Positions 7,941 to 15,835 of a stretch of DNA of 32,894 nucleotides are shown here, one piece after another. Made by a program: the position numbers and the translations under genes. The stretch spans positions 1 to 32,894 of the forward strand of contig LJNT01000088.1 in the NCBI GenBank assembly GCA_001314685.1. The letters are read 5' to 3'. Origin of the DNA: Rhodobacteraceae bacterium HLUCCA09 (GTDB lineage Bacteria > Pseudomonadota > Alphaproteobacteria > Rhodobacterales > Rhodobacteraceae). Numbering within the stretch: position 1 is the stretch's first letter; each line of letters begins with the position of its first letter. The notes beneath the pieces are model-generated. The model was not told the origin of the DNA. It searched no databases and was given only the letters and a program-made list of their open reading frames with translations.

Positions 7941-9137
7941 TCAGAGGCGGTCGAGCAACTCGCGCGTGGGCCAGGCGTCGGCGGGCAGGCCGAGGCGCTC
8001 CTGCTCGGCCTGTACCGCGGCGCGGGTCATCGCGCCGAGGATGCCGTCGATGCCGCCCACGTCGTGACCGCGCGCGGCGAGCTTCTCCTGCAGCAGCCGC
8101 ATCTCGGCGTCCGACAGACCGAGCTCCGCATCGCCCGCGAGGTAGACCGGCGCGCCCTCGAGTCGCGTGGCGAAATAGGCCGCCGTCATCACGTAGACGA
8201 AGCTCTGGTTCCACTCGAAGAAGACGTCGAGATTGGGATAGGCGAGAAAGACCGGTCCGCGCCGCCCCTGCGGCACGAGAAGGCGGGCTTGCAGGTCGGC
8301 GGGGCCAAGGTCGCCCTGGCGCGCCGCGACCCCCAGCGCCACCCACTCCGCCACCGGCCGGCCGCCGTCGAGACCCGAGAGCGCCCAGTCGAATCCCTCG
8401 GGCACGGTCACCTCGCGCAGCCAGGGCTCGCCCGGCCGCCAGCCGTAGCCGGCGAGCATCGCCGCGCCCGAGAGCAGGGCGTCCTCCGGCGAGCTCTTGA
8501 GCGACACGCGCCCGTCGCCGTCGCCGTCGCGGCCATGCTCCAGGATGTCGGAGGGCAGCATCTGCACCATGCCGATCTCGCCCGCCCAGGCGCCGGTCGT
8601 GCGGTCTGGGTCGAGATCGCCCCGCGCGAAGAGCTCCACCGCCGAGAGGACCTGCGGGCGGAAGAGGTCTGGCCGCCGGCAGTCATGGGCCAGAGTCATC
8701 AGCGCGTTTACCGTGTTGTAGTCGCCCTGGACCGCGCCGTAATCGGTCTCGAACGCCCAGAAGGCCAGCAGCACGCCGCGCGGGATGCCGTAGTCTGCCG
8801 CGACCCGGTTGAATATCGAGTCGTGCCGCTCGGCGTTGCGGCGCCCGTTCTCGATGCGGCTGCGGCTGATCAGGCGACGCGAGAAATCGACGAAGGGCAG
8901 CTGAAAGATATCCTGCGCGCGGTCGGCGCGGATCACCGCAGGATCCCGCCGCACGCCGTCAAAGAATTGCGCCGCGACTCGCGGATCGGCGCCGCGCGCC
9001 ACGGCGTCGCGCTCCATCGCCGCGCGGAACGCGTCGAAGCTGCCGCCGCAGGACACGCTCGCCGCGGCAGGAAGAGTGATCACGACGAGCGCCGCCAGGG
9101 CGGTGGAAAGCCTCGTCCAGGACGGGCGAAAAGGCAT
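7941..9137 (-). CDS. Lytic murein transglycosylase, MltB-like (TIGR02283 type)
   Basis: Periplasmic enzyme that cleaves peptidoglycan glycan strands to 1,6-anhydro products. At 398 residues: a signal-like hydrophobic N-terminus (about residues 9-26), the SLT_2/MltB catalytic domain with the catalytic Glu in LLAFWAFETDYGAVQGDYNTV and the IGMVQMLPSDIL motif, and a C-terminal peptidoglycan-binding domain (about the last 60 residues, from LGLSDAEMRLLQEKL to the end). The frame is open to 9296, but MPFRPSWTRL at 9137 is the first Met that gives a sensible signal sequence. No lipobox is evident, so the mature protein is probably soluble in the periplasm. It is the first gene of a leftward run and divergent from the receiver-domain gene. 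Confidence 0.9.
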   Translation of the reverse strand: MPFRPSWTRLSTALAALVVITLPAAASVSCGGSFDAFRAAMERDAVARGADPRVAAQFFDGVRRDPAVIRADRAQDIFQLPFVDFSRRLISRSRIENGRRNAERHDSIFNRVAADYGIPRGVLLAFWAFETDYGAVQGDYNTVNALMTLAHDCRRPDLFRPQVLSAVELFARGDLDPDRTTGAWAGEIGMVQMLPSDILEHGRDGDGDGRVSLKSSPEDALLSGAAMLAGYGWRPGEPWLREVTVPEGFDWALSGLDGGRPVAEWVALGVAARQGDLGPADLQARLLVPQGRRGPVFLAYPNLDVFFEWNQSFVYVMTAAYFATRLEGAPVYLAGDAELGLSDAEMRLLQEKLAARGHDVGGIDGILGAMTRAAVQAEQERLGLPADAWPTRELLDRL

Positions 9138-9296
9138 GGGAACAATCCGGCTTGTCGGCGCTTCACACGGCGCGAGCCTAGCCGAGCGACGCCGGCCTGC
9201 AACCCGCGAAGCCCGCCGGTCCAGGCCCGCAGTCCCGCGGCCCTGCCGCAAGCGGGTGGAGGCCGCGAGATCGGCGGTGTTCCGCGCATGTATCAT

Positions 9297-9360
9297 TGTG
9301 AATTAACCTTTGTTGATCGGATGTTAACGCGGAGGTAAGAAATCTGATGATATCCGTTAA
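9297..9360. promoter_or_regulatory. AT-rich divergent intergenic region with TTAA words
   Basis: The 260 bases between the transglycosylase (9137, leftward) and the receiver gene (9398, rightward) contain an AT-rich stretch with TTAACCTT at 9303-9310, TTAAC at 9324-9328 and TTAA at 9357-9360. The first two are 21 bases apart, about two helical turns. TTAACC is the half-site of the alphaproteobacterial cell-cycle regulator CtrA (known motif TTAACCAT), so a CtrA-like site is possible. This is an inference from short words only. Confidence 0.3.
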
Positions 9361-9397
9361 GCGGGCTGTGGTGCCGCCGGCGCGGCACGGAGGATTC

Positions 9398-9769
9398 ATG
9401 CACATCCTTGTCGTGCAAGAGAACGCGGAGCTCGGGCGCATCTGGGCCCGTCACCTCGAGCGCGAGGGGCACAGCGTCGATCTTGTCGCGACGCAGGACG
9501 CGGCGGTGGAGATCATGCGCCACCGCCAGGTCAACGTGATCGTGCTCGACGTGGTGCTGCCGGGGAGCAGCCCGCTCGCCATCGCCGATTTCGCAAGCTA
9601 CCGCTGGCCCGAGGCCAAGGTCGTCTTCGTCACCAACACGACCTTCTTTTCCGATGGCTCGATCTTTCGCCACGCGCCCAATGCCTGCGCCTTCCTGCAG
9701 AGCGACACAGACCCCGCCGACCTCGCCATGATGGTCAGCCATTACGGCGGGCTGGCGCGCACGGCCTGA
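9398..9769 (+). CDS. Single-domain response-regulator receiver, degenerate
   Basis: A 123-residue stand-alone CheY-like receiver domain with no output domain. The phospho-acceptor Asp is D51 in VIVLDVVLPG, and T79 is in the FVTNTT position of the conserved Thr/Ser. Two features are off-consensus: the acidic pair after strand 1 is E9-N10, not Asp-Asp, and the conserved Lys before a Pro is replaced by Gln (FLQSDTDP, Q101). Phosphorylation-driven switching may therefore be weak or absent. The frame opens at 9347, but the ATG at 9398 has GGAGG five bases upstream and begins at strand 1 (MHILVVQ). No histidine kinase is nearby. It is convergent with the GST gene. Confidence 0.85.
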   Translation: MHILVVQENAELGRIWARHLEREGHSVDLVATQDAAVEIMRHRQVNVIVLDVVLPGSSPLAIADFASYRWPEAKVVFVTNTTFFSDGSIFRHAPNACAFLQSDTDPADLAMMVSHYGGLARTA

Positions 9770-9848
9770 AAGGAGCGGAACCTGACAGGAGGGCACACGC
9801 CGCCGTCCACAGGCCCCCCCCCGTCGAAAGCGTGCTTGTTGCAAGCCG

Positions 9849-10838
9849 TCACGCCGCGCGCAGCGCCTCGCGGCCGTGTGGCGCGTCCCAGTCGATGCGG
9901 GGGCCGATCGGCACGATCCGGTGCGGATTGATGCTCTCGTGACTGTAATGGTAGTGCCGCACGAAGTGGTCGGCATGCACCGTCTGCGCCACGCCGGGCA
10001 CCTGGTAGAGCTCGCGCGCATAGGCGAAGATCGAGGGGTAGTCGACGATCCGCTGACGGTTGCACTTGAAGTGGCCGTGATAGACCGGATCGAAGCGCAG
10101 AAGCGTCGTCAGCGCCCGCCAGTCGGCCTCGGTGATGCTCTCGCCGGCGAGGTAGCGCTGTCGCGACAGCCTCTGCTCCATCCAGTCGAGCGTCTCGAAG
10201 ACTTCGGCCACCGCCTCGTCGTAGGCGTCCTGCGTGGTGGCGAAGCCGGCGCGGTAGACGCCGTTGTTCAGCCCCGGATAGACGCGCGCATTGACCGCGT
10301 CGATCTCCTGGCGCAGCGGCGCTGGGTAGAAATCCTGCCGGTCGCCGGTGATGCCGTCGAAGGCGGAGTTGAACATGCGGATGATCTCGGCCGACTCGTT
10401 CGACACGATCGTGTCGCGCTGCGCGTCCCACAGCAGGGGCACGGTCACGCGACCGGTCATGTCGGGCCTCGCGCGCAGGTAGACGTCGCGCAGGTAATGC
10501 AGGCCGTGCAGGCGGTCGCCGGTCGCTCCCGGCCAGTCGTCGCGAAGCTCCCACCCCTCCGACAGCATGTCGGGGTGGACGACCGAGATGCCGATATGGG
10601 GTTCGAGCCCCTTGAGCGCGCGGAAGATCAGGGTGCGGTGTGCCCAGGGGCAGGCATGCGAGACGTAGAGGTGATAGCGCCCGCTCTCGGCCGGAAAGCC
10701 GCCCTCGCCGGAGGGGCCGGCCGAGCCGTCGGCCGTGATCCAGTTGCGGAACGACGCTTCGCTCCGCTCGAACTTTCCGCCTGACGACTCGGTGTCGTAC
10801 CAGCGGTCGTGCCATTGGCCGTCGATCAGCAGTCCCAT
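9849..10838 (-). CDS. Glutathionyl-hydroquinone reductase-type glutathione S-transferase (Xi class)
   Basis: A cytoplasmic enzyme of the YqjG/EcM4 family, which reduces glutathionyl-hydroquinones using a cysteine thiolate. At 329 residues it is of normal family length. The catalytic Cys is C63 in SHACPWAHR, followed by the thioredoxin-fold VPLLWD and NESAEIIRMFN motifs and an all-helical C-terminal half with AGESITEADWRALTTLLRFD. GGGAG lies four bases before the ATG. It is convergent with the receiver gene. It is the first of two loci in this window that suggest quinone detoxification. Confidence 0.92.
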   Translation of the reverse strand: MGLLIDGQWHDRWYDTESSGGKFERSEASFRNWITADGSAGPSGEGGFPAESGRYHLYVSHACPWAHRTLIFRALKGLEPHIGISVVHPDMLSEGWELRDDWPGATGDRLHGLHYLRDVYLRARPDMTGRVTVPLLWDAQRDTIVSNESAEIIRMFNSAFDGITGDRQDFYPAPLRQEIDAVNARVYPGLNNGVYRAGFATTQDAYDEAVAEVFETLDWMEQRLSRQRYLAGESITEADWRALTTLLRFDPVYHGHFKCNRQRIVDYPSIFAYARELYQVPGVAQTVHADHFVRHYHYSHESINPHRIVPIGPRIDWDAPHGREALRAA

Positions 10839-11000
10839 CGCGCTCTCCCGTGTCTGCCTTCAAGATCGGGCCGAAGTGCCGCTGCGCCAACCGGCGGGGG
10901 CGCGGAGGCCTCCTGCGTCAGCGCACAGGACTGCAACGCTGAGCGGCCTGGAGAGGTCCATGGGTCGCCCCCATGCTGCAACCGCGGCGACGATCCTGCA

Positions 11001-11029
11001 TTGACAGGGCGACATCCCGCCGCATCTTC
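11001..11029 (+). promoter_or_regulatory. Possible sigma-70-type promoter for the 11072 gene
   Basis: A perfect -35 hexamer TTGACA (11001-11006) lies about 65 bases upstream of the small gene at 11072. The -10 at the right distance is poor (CATCTT or ATCTTC around 11023-11029). The rest of the 233-base gap (10839-11071) holds a short inverted repeat CATGGG/CCCATG near 10960-10976 and no gene that I can see. Confidence 0.35.
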
Positions 11030-11071
11030 TGACGTCGTGAAGAACTCTGGCCGATCGAAGGGAGGCCGCCG

Positions 11072-11422
11072 ATGTCGTATCTGCCGCAGGACGTGCGCGA
11101 CGGGCTCGAGGCCGCGCGTATCGCCCGCCTCAAGACGCGCAGCCGAATGCGGGTGCGGGCCGGCGGGCACGAGTTCGTCGTTCTCCGCCATTGGGAGACG
11201 GGCTTTGCCCTCGCCGCCGAGGACGCGGCGAGCCTTCCCGGCCGGGTCGATCTGTATGACGGCGCGCGCCACCTGTGCCAGGCGCTCATCCTCGCCTCGA
11301 CGGAGGACAGGAGCGAGCGCGCGTTCGAGTTCAAGTATGCGACGCCCGTGGCCGACACCGCCCCGCCCGCCGATTTCGCCCGCGACCGCGACGCACCGGT
11401 GGCGCTGCTGCCGCCCGCCTGA
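11072..11422 (+). CDS. Small unrecognised protein
   Basis: 116 residues, no family recognised with confidence. The ATG has GGGAGG six bases upstream, so it is likely translated. The sequence has an N-terminal helical, basic stretch (LEAARIARLKTRSRMRVR), then alternating beta-like segments (EFVVLRHWETGFALA, GRVDLYDG) and FEFKYATPV. The layout, with arginines followed by a compact beta domain and short glycine turns, is reminiscent of a PilZ-like barrel, but the diagnostic RxxxR and D/NxSxxG motifs are not clearly present, so I do not assign it. It has no signal peptide or membrane segment. It is convergent with the aminotransferase gene, 33 bases away. Confidence 0.65.
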   Translation: MSYLPQDVRDGLEAARIARLKTRSRMRVRAGGHEFVVLRHWETGFALAAEDAASLPGRVDLYDGARHLCQALILASTEDRSERAFEFKYATPVADTAPPADFARDRDAPVALLPPA

Positions 11423-11455
11423 CCCTGCGGCACGGCACGCGTCACGCCGCGCGCC

Positions 11456-12643
11456 TCACTGGAGGTCGGCAAAGGCCGCGCGCAGCCGCTCCGCCGCCTC
11501 TTCCACGCGCGCCCGCGGCGTGGCGAGGTTGAACCGCAGGAATGTCTCGCCGCCCGTGCCGAAGGTCGTGCCCCGGTTGACGCCGATTCGCGCCTCCTTC
11601 TCCACCCGCGCGGTGAACTCCGCCGCAGCCATGCCGGTGCCGGCGAAGTCGACCCAGGCGAGATACGTCGCCTCGAGCGGCATCGAGGCGAGGCCGGGAA
11701 TGGCCGCCACCGCCTCGTCGAAGAGAGCGCGGTTGGCGTCGAGGTAGCGCAGCAGCCCCGAGAGCCACTCCGCCCCCTCGTCGGAATAGGCGGCCTCCGC
11801 GATCACCGGCGGGATCGCGCCCGGCGAGAGGCCGAGCGACGCCAGCCGCTCGGCGAAGGCCGCGCGCAGGCGCGCATCGGCGATCGTCACCTGCCCGATA
11901 TGCGCCCCGGCGAGGTTGAACGTCTTGGTCGGTGCGGTCAGCGTGACCAGCCGATCCTCCACCCCCTCGAGCAGCGCGGTAGGGGTGTGGCGCGGCGACC
12001 CGGGCAGCACGAGGTCGTGGTGGATCTCGTCGGAAACGATCAGCAGGTCGTGCCTGTGGGCGAATTCGGCCACGCTCTCGAGCTCGGCGCGCGACCAGAC
12101 CCGCCCGCCGGGGTTGTGCGGAGAGCACAGCAGCAGGATGCGCTCCCGCCCCGTCATCTGCGCGTCGTATCGCCCGAAATCCATCACGTAGCGGTCGCCG
12201 TCATGCGCGAGCGGGCACTCGACCAGCTCGCGGCCGGACGCGCGCACGACCCTGCCGAAAGCATGGTAGACCGGCGAGAACACCACCACCCCGTCGCCCG
12301 GCTTCGACCAGATGTCGAGGCAGAGCGCGACCGCGTTCACGAGACCGTCGGTCGAGAAGACATGGCCGGGGTCGATGTGCCAGCCGTGCCGGGCCTCCAT
12401 CCAGCGCGCGACCGCCTCGCGCATCCCCGCGTCGCCCGCCGCGTAGCCGAACACGCCGTGGTCGATCATCCGCTGCAGCGCGGCAGGCACCGAGGCGGGC
12501 GGGCGGAAGTCCATGTCGGCGACCCACATGGCGATGCCGTCCTCCGCCGAGACGCCGCAGCGCTCGGCCATCCCGTCCCACTTCTGGCAATTGGTCCCGC
12601 GGCGGTCGATGATCCGGTCGAAGAAGGCGGACTCGTAGGGCAT
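11456..12643 (-). CDS. MalY/PatB-type C-S beta-lyase (fold-type I PLP enzyme)
   Basis: A PLP enzyme of the MalY/PatB group, which cleaves cystathionine or cysteine conjugates to thiol, pyruvate and ammonia. At 395 residues: WVADMDF at 40-46, CSPHNPGGRVW (173-183), SDEIHHDL (204-211) and the Schiff-base Lys K240 in TAPTKTFNLAG, then a C-terminal Arg in FLRFNLATPR. The WDGM near the N-terminus and WVADMDF separate this group from ordinary aspartate aminotransferases. The frame is open to 12904; the ATG at 12643 has GAGG upstream and gives the usual N-terminus. It lies 79 bases downstream of the UbiB-like gene on the same strand. The exact substrate is not determinable. Confidence 0.9.
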   Translation of the reverse strand: MPYESAFFDRIIDRRGTNCQKWDGMAERCGVSAEDGIAMWVADMDFRPPASVPAALQRMIDHGVFGYAAGDAGMREAVARWMEARHGWHIDPGHVFSTDGLVNAVALCLDIWSKPGDGVVVFSPVYHAFGRVVRASGRELVECPLAHDGDRYVMDFGRYDAQMTGRERILLLCSPHNPGGRVWSRAELESVAEFAHRHDLLIVSDEIHHDLVLPGSPRHTPTALLEGVEDRLVTLTAPTKTFNLAGAHIGQVTIADARLRAAFAERLASLGLSPGAIPPVIAEAAYSDEGAEWLSGLLRYLDANRALFDEAVAAIPGLASMPLEATYLAWVDFAGTGMAAAEFTARVEKEARIGVNRGTTFGTGGETFLRFNLATPRARVEEAAERLRAAFADLQ

Positions 12644-12722
12644 GGGCGATCCTCGTGCGTTGCGCGAGCGAGAGAACCGCCCCGTGCCGCGAACTGCAAG
12701 ACCCCGCGAGGCGGCCCTGGCG

Positions 12723-14045
12723 TCAGAGCCAGCGCGCCGCGATCGCGCCCACGTCGACCCGCGCGCCGAGCCGCCGCGCCAGCAGGTAGAGACCCGCGAA
12801 CTTGCGCTGCAGGTAGAAGACATCCGTCGGCGGCACGTGGACGAAGGTGCGGTCGGCCGACATCTCCATCGCCCGGTCGCGCAGGTGCAGCACCATGTCG
12901 GCATTGCCGAAATCGAACGGGCCGCGGTGACGCAGCGCGCCGAAGGCGATGCCGGTCATCTCCACCACCGCCCGCTTGTGGTGTGCGGCCGTGTCCTCGG
13001 CGAAGAAGCCCAGCCGCAGCGCCGCGCGCGAGATGTCTCTCGCATCCCCCTCGATCCCGGCGCGCAACAGGTCGCGATATCCCTCCGTCACCGTCTCGGG
13101 AAAGGCCCGAGTCGCGCCGAAGTCGAGCAGGACGAGCCGCCTGCGCTCCGCGTCCCACCGGTAGTTGGCGAAGTTCGGATCGGTCTGCATGACGCCGAAT
13201 TCGAACATTTCGCGGAAGAGCAGCTCGAGCAGCAGAAGCACGATCCGGTCGCGCTCGGATTGTTCGGAGTCCGACAGCCGCTCCACCGCCACGCCCGGCT
13301 CGAACGACATCGCCAACACGTCGCGCGTGGTCAGGTCGTCGGCCAGACGCGGCACGGCATAGTTCTCGTCGCCGGCGAGCAGCGCGCCGAAGCGGGCGAG
13401 CTGCCGCCCCTCGCGCGCGTAATCCGCCTCCTCGTGGAGCTGCCGCTTGGCCTCCTCCAGGAGCGGCCGCAGATCCATCCCCGGCGGCGCGAGGCCGGCC
13501 CAGCGGATCAGCGCCGCCACGTTCTCGACGTCGCTGTCGATCGACCGCCTGACGCCCGGATACTGCACCTTGATGGCAAGATCCCGCCCGCCCCGCGCCC
13601 GGGCCCGGTGCACCTGCCCGATCGAGGCGGCGGCGAGGGGGCGCACGTCGAACCGCTCGAAGCGCCCTGTCCAGCCCGGCCCCCAGGCCGAGTCGAGCGC
13701 CCCCCGCAGCTGCTTCGGCGGCATGTAGTCGGCCTCGGCCCGGAGCCGCCCCATGATCTCGGCCAGCTCGGGGGGCAGGACGTCGCCCGCATCCATGCTC
13801 ACGAGCTGGCCGACCTTCATCGCCGCGCCGCGCATGCGCGCCAGCTCGTCGGCCACGCGCCGCAGGTTGTCCGGCGTCAGCAGCAGCCCCTGCCAGTCGG
13901 GCCGCGCCCCGCCGGCATAGGCGCGCGCGCCCCGCCACGCCACGCCCCCCGCTATTCCGGCGGTCATCGTGCCGAAGCGCGACAGCCGCGCGAGACGGCT
14001 CGCGGGCACGGTCAGGGGCTTTCCCTTCGGGCTCTGGTCGACCAT
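12723..14045 (-). CDS. ABC1/AarF (UbiB/ADCK-type) atypical kinase-like protein
   Basis: A member of the UbiB/COQ8 family of atypical kinases or ATPases that support isoprenoid quinone biosynthesis. At 440 residues: the KxGQ signature at K77-VGQ (77-80), the alanine-rich loop AAASIGQVHRA (138-148), the nucleotide Lys K159 in AIKVQYPG, the QTDPNFANY catalytic-loop segment (D289, N294) and the metal-binding LDFGATR (D308). There is no C-terminal transmembrane pair of the E. coli UbiB kind, so it is closer to the soluble ADCK-type family. Two ATGs are six bases apart; the inner one (14045) has GGGAG six bases upstream and is preferred over 14051. Upstream is the copy-2 dispersed repeat. Confidence 0.88.
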   Translation of the reverse strand: MVDQSPKGKPLTVPASRLARLSRFGTMTAGIAGGVAWRGARAYAGGARPDWQGLLLTPDNLRRVADELARMRGAAMKVGQLVSMDAGDVLPPELAEIMGRLRAEADYMPPKQLRGALDSAWGPGWTGRFERFDVRPLAAASIGQVHRARARGGRDLAIKVQYPGVRRSIDSDVENVAALIRWAGLAPPGMDLRPLLEEAKRQLHEEADYAREGRQLARFGALLAGDENYAVPRLADDLTTRDVLAMSFEPGVAVERLSDSEQSERDRIVLLLLELLFREMFEFGVMQTDPNFANYRWDAERRRLVLLDFGATRAFPETVTEGYRDLLRAGIEGDARDISRAALRLGFFAEDTAAHHKRAVVEMTGIAFGALRHRGPFDFGNADMVLHLRDRAMEMSADRTFVHVPPTDVFYLQRKFAGLYLLARRLGARVDVGAIAARWL

Positions 14046-14125
14046 TGGCATCTCCCTGTCAGGCGACGCAGGTAATACGCCCGGCTGCGAAGTCAGCGTC
14101 CGTGCCCCCTCTTCCCTCCCGCTCC

Positions 14126-14195
14126 ATCATCTTGGTCCAAATACTCTCGGGGGGAGTCGCCCGGCACGGGCGACGGGGGGGCAGACGGCCCCCCG
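14126..14195 (+). repeat. Dispersed two-hairpin repeat, copy 2
   Basis: The best-preserved copy. The head is ATCATCTTGGTCCAAATACT, then hairpin I with perfect 8-base arms GTCGCCCG (14156-14163), loop GCA, CGGGCGAC (14167-14174), then hairpin II with CGGGGGG (14174-14180) and CCCCCCG (14189-14195). It lies in the 162-base gap between the MhqD-like hydrolase (stop 14208) and the UbiB-like gene (start 14045), both leftward, so transcription passes it in reverse orientation. It may separate two transcription units. The rest of the gap holds nothing I recognise. Confidence 0.8.
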
Positions 14196-14207
14196 ACCCG
14201 CTCTCCG

Positions 14208-14837
14208 TCAGCCGAGGAACGTCTGCAGTGCGGCGACGTCCGAACGGTCGATCTCGTGCCCGCCCGGATGCCAGTGCAGCGCCACGCCTGCGCCCTGGCG
14301 CTCCAGCCAGAGCGCCAGGGCGTCGGTCTGCACGGCCGGCGCGATCGGGTCGCGCCGTCCAGCGGTGATCAGCACGCGCCGCCCGGCGAGGCCCGGCTGC
14401 GGCTCGGGCGCAAAGGGGATCAGCGGGTGCATCAGCGCCAGCTCGTCCACCAGCGCGGGATGGGCGAAGGCCATCGCGGCGAGGATGTTGGCCCCGTTCG
14501 AGTAGCCGAGCCCGATCACGCGCGCCGCCCCTGTCTCGGCCCGGGCGGCCGCGACGAAGCCCGCCATCTTCTCCACCGCGCGGGCGAGGTCGTCCATGTC
14601 GTAGACGCCCTCGGACCGGCGGCGGAAATAGCGGGCGTGCCCGCCCTCGCTGACGTCGCCCCGCGGCGAGATGACGTGCGCGCCCGGCACCAGATCTTCG
14701 GCGAGCCCGTGGAACTGGCGCTCGTCGCCGCCCGTGCCGTGAAAGGTCAGCACCAGCGGCGCGCCTGGCGCGCCGTCCGTGCGGGCGTGGGGGTAGGCCG
14801 CCAGGCCCGCCGCTGCCACTTGCCCGGCCTCAGTCAC
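14208..14837 (-). CDS. Alpha/beta hydrolase, MhqD-like carboxylesterase/phospholipase family
   Basis: A small serine hydrolase of the carboxylesterase/phospholipase family. At 209 residues: oxyanion FHGTGGDE, nucleophile S113 in GLGYSNGA, acid D163 in AGRRDPIAP and base H194 in PGGHEI, a complete triad in the normal order. The start codon is GTG at 14837, and the gene overlaps the end of the dioxygenase gene by eight bases, so the two are translationally coupled. In Bacillus, mhqD-type hydrolases and mhqO-type dioxygenases belong to the same quinone-stress regulon; the same pairing here supports a role in processing ring-cleavage products, by analogy. Confidence 0.88.
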   Translation of the reverse strand: MTEAGQVAAAGLAAYPHARTDGAPGAPLVLTFHGTGGDERQFHGLAEDLVPGAHVISPRGDVSEGGHARYFRRRSEGVYDMDDLARAVEKMAGFVAAARAETGAARVIGLGYSNGANILAAMAFAHPALVDELALMHPLIPFAPEPQPGLAGRRVLITAGRRDPIAPAVQTDALALWLERQGAGVALHWHPGGHEIDRSDVAALQTFLG

Positions 14838-15765
14838 GGATCGGCTCCAGGTATTTCTCCTCCAGCACCTCGCGCAGGTGGGCGTGCTGCGAGGGCAGCC
14901 TCAGCGCCTGCCCCAGATGCGCGGTGTCCTCGTCGCGGTCGAAGCCGGGCTCGTTCGTGGCCACCTCGAACAGCACGCCGCCTGGCGAGCGGAAGTAGAT
15001 CGCCCAGAAGTAGTCGCGGTCGATCACCGGCGTCACCGAATAGCCCGTGTCGGCCAGCGCCTTGCGCACCTCGAGCTGCCTCGCCCTGTCGTCGACCGAG
15101 AACGCGACGTGGTGAACCGAGCCCGCCCCCTGCCAAGCGTGGCTGGCGCCCCGGATGGTCTCGAGCTCGATCAGGTCGGCGCCGTTGCCGCCCGCCACGC
15201 CGAGCCGCACGATGCCGTCGGCGCGCTCGCGCTCCTCGTAGTTCATGAAGCGCAGGAGTTCCTCGGTCGCGCTGCCGTCCGACAGGCGGATATGCGCGCC
15301 GCGGAAGCCGCGTATCGCGTGGTCGGCATCGACCCCGCCCGCGAGCCAGGGCGCGCGGGCGTCGCCCGGCACCTCGGCCAGTGCGAACCCGTCGCCGTCG
15401 GGCCCCTCGAAATACAGCCGGCTCTCGCCGAAGACGACGTCATCCTTCAGCCCGCTCACTTGACGCGTGGCCAGCCGCTCGCGCCACCAGGGCAGGGCCC
15501 CCTCTGGCACCGAGAAGATGGTGGTGCCAACTTCGCCTGCGCCGGGGCGACCGCGCTTCGCGCCGGGGAAGGGGAAGTAGGTCATCACCGAGCCGGGCGA
15601 TCCGGTCTCGTCGCCGTAATAGAGGTGGTAGACCTCCGGCGCGTCGAAATTGACCGTCTTCTTGACCCGGCGCAGGCCGAGCACCCTGGTGAAGAAGTCG
15701 TTGTTCTCCTGCGCGGCGGACGCGAGGGAAGTGACGTGGTGCAGTCCGTTGATCTGTTTGAGCAT
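14830..15765 (-). CDS. MhqO-like ring-cleaving dioxygenase (VOC superfamily)
   Basis: An extradiol-type dioxygenase of the vicinal oxygen chelate fold, 311 residues, with two repeated betaalphabetabetabeta modules. Likely metal ligands are in GLHHVTS (His 9 or 10), VHHVAFSV in the second half and the Glu in GVLFEVATNEPGF. The PGGVLFEVAT and ENNDFFTRVLGLR signatures fit the MhqO/LinE-like group that opens hydroquinone rings. The frame opens at 15861, but MLKQINGLHH at 15765 starts the first beta strand. It is followed by the overlapping MhqD-like hydrolase. Two inverted repeats upstream (15836-15883) are candidate operators. It is on the same strand as fmt but separated by 170 bases, so probably its own unit. 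Confidence 0.9.
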   Translation of the reverse strand: MLKQINGLHHVTSLASAAQENNDFFTRVLGLRRVKKTVNFDAPEVYHLYYGDETGSPGSVMTYFPFPGAKRGRPGAGEVGTTIFSVPEGALPWWRERLATRQVSGLKDDVVFGESRLYFEGPDGDGFALAEVPGDARAPWLAGGVDADHAIRGFRGAHIRLSDGSATEELLRFMNYEERERADGIVRLGVAGGNGADLIELETIRGASHAWQGAGSVHHVAFSVDDRARQLEVRKALADTGYSVTPVIDRDYFWAIYFRSPGGVLFEVATNEPGFDRDEDTAHLGQALRLPSQHAHLREVLEEKYLEPIRD

Positions 15766-15835
15766 GGCCCTCGTCTCCCGCTGCGTGCGGCCTTCGGGCC
15801 GCGGTCCTGCAGTCCGAGATAGCGAGGCGGCGCAC

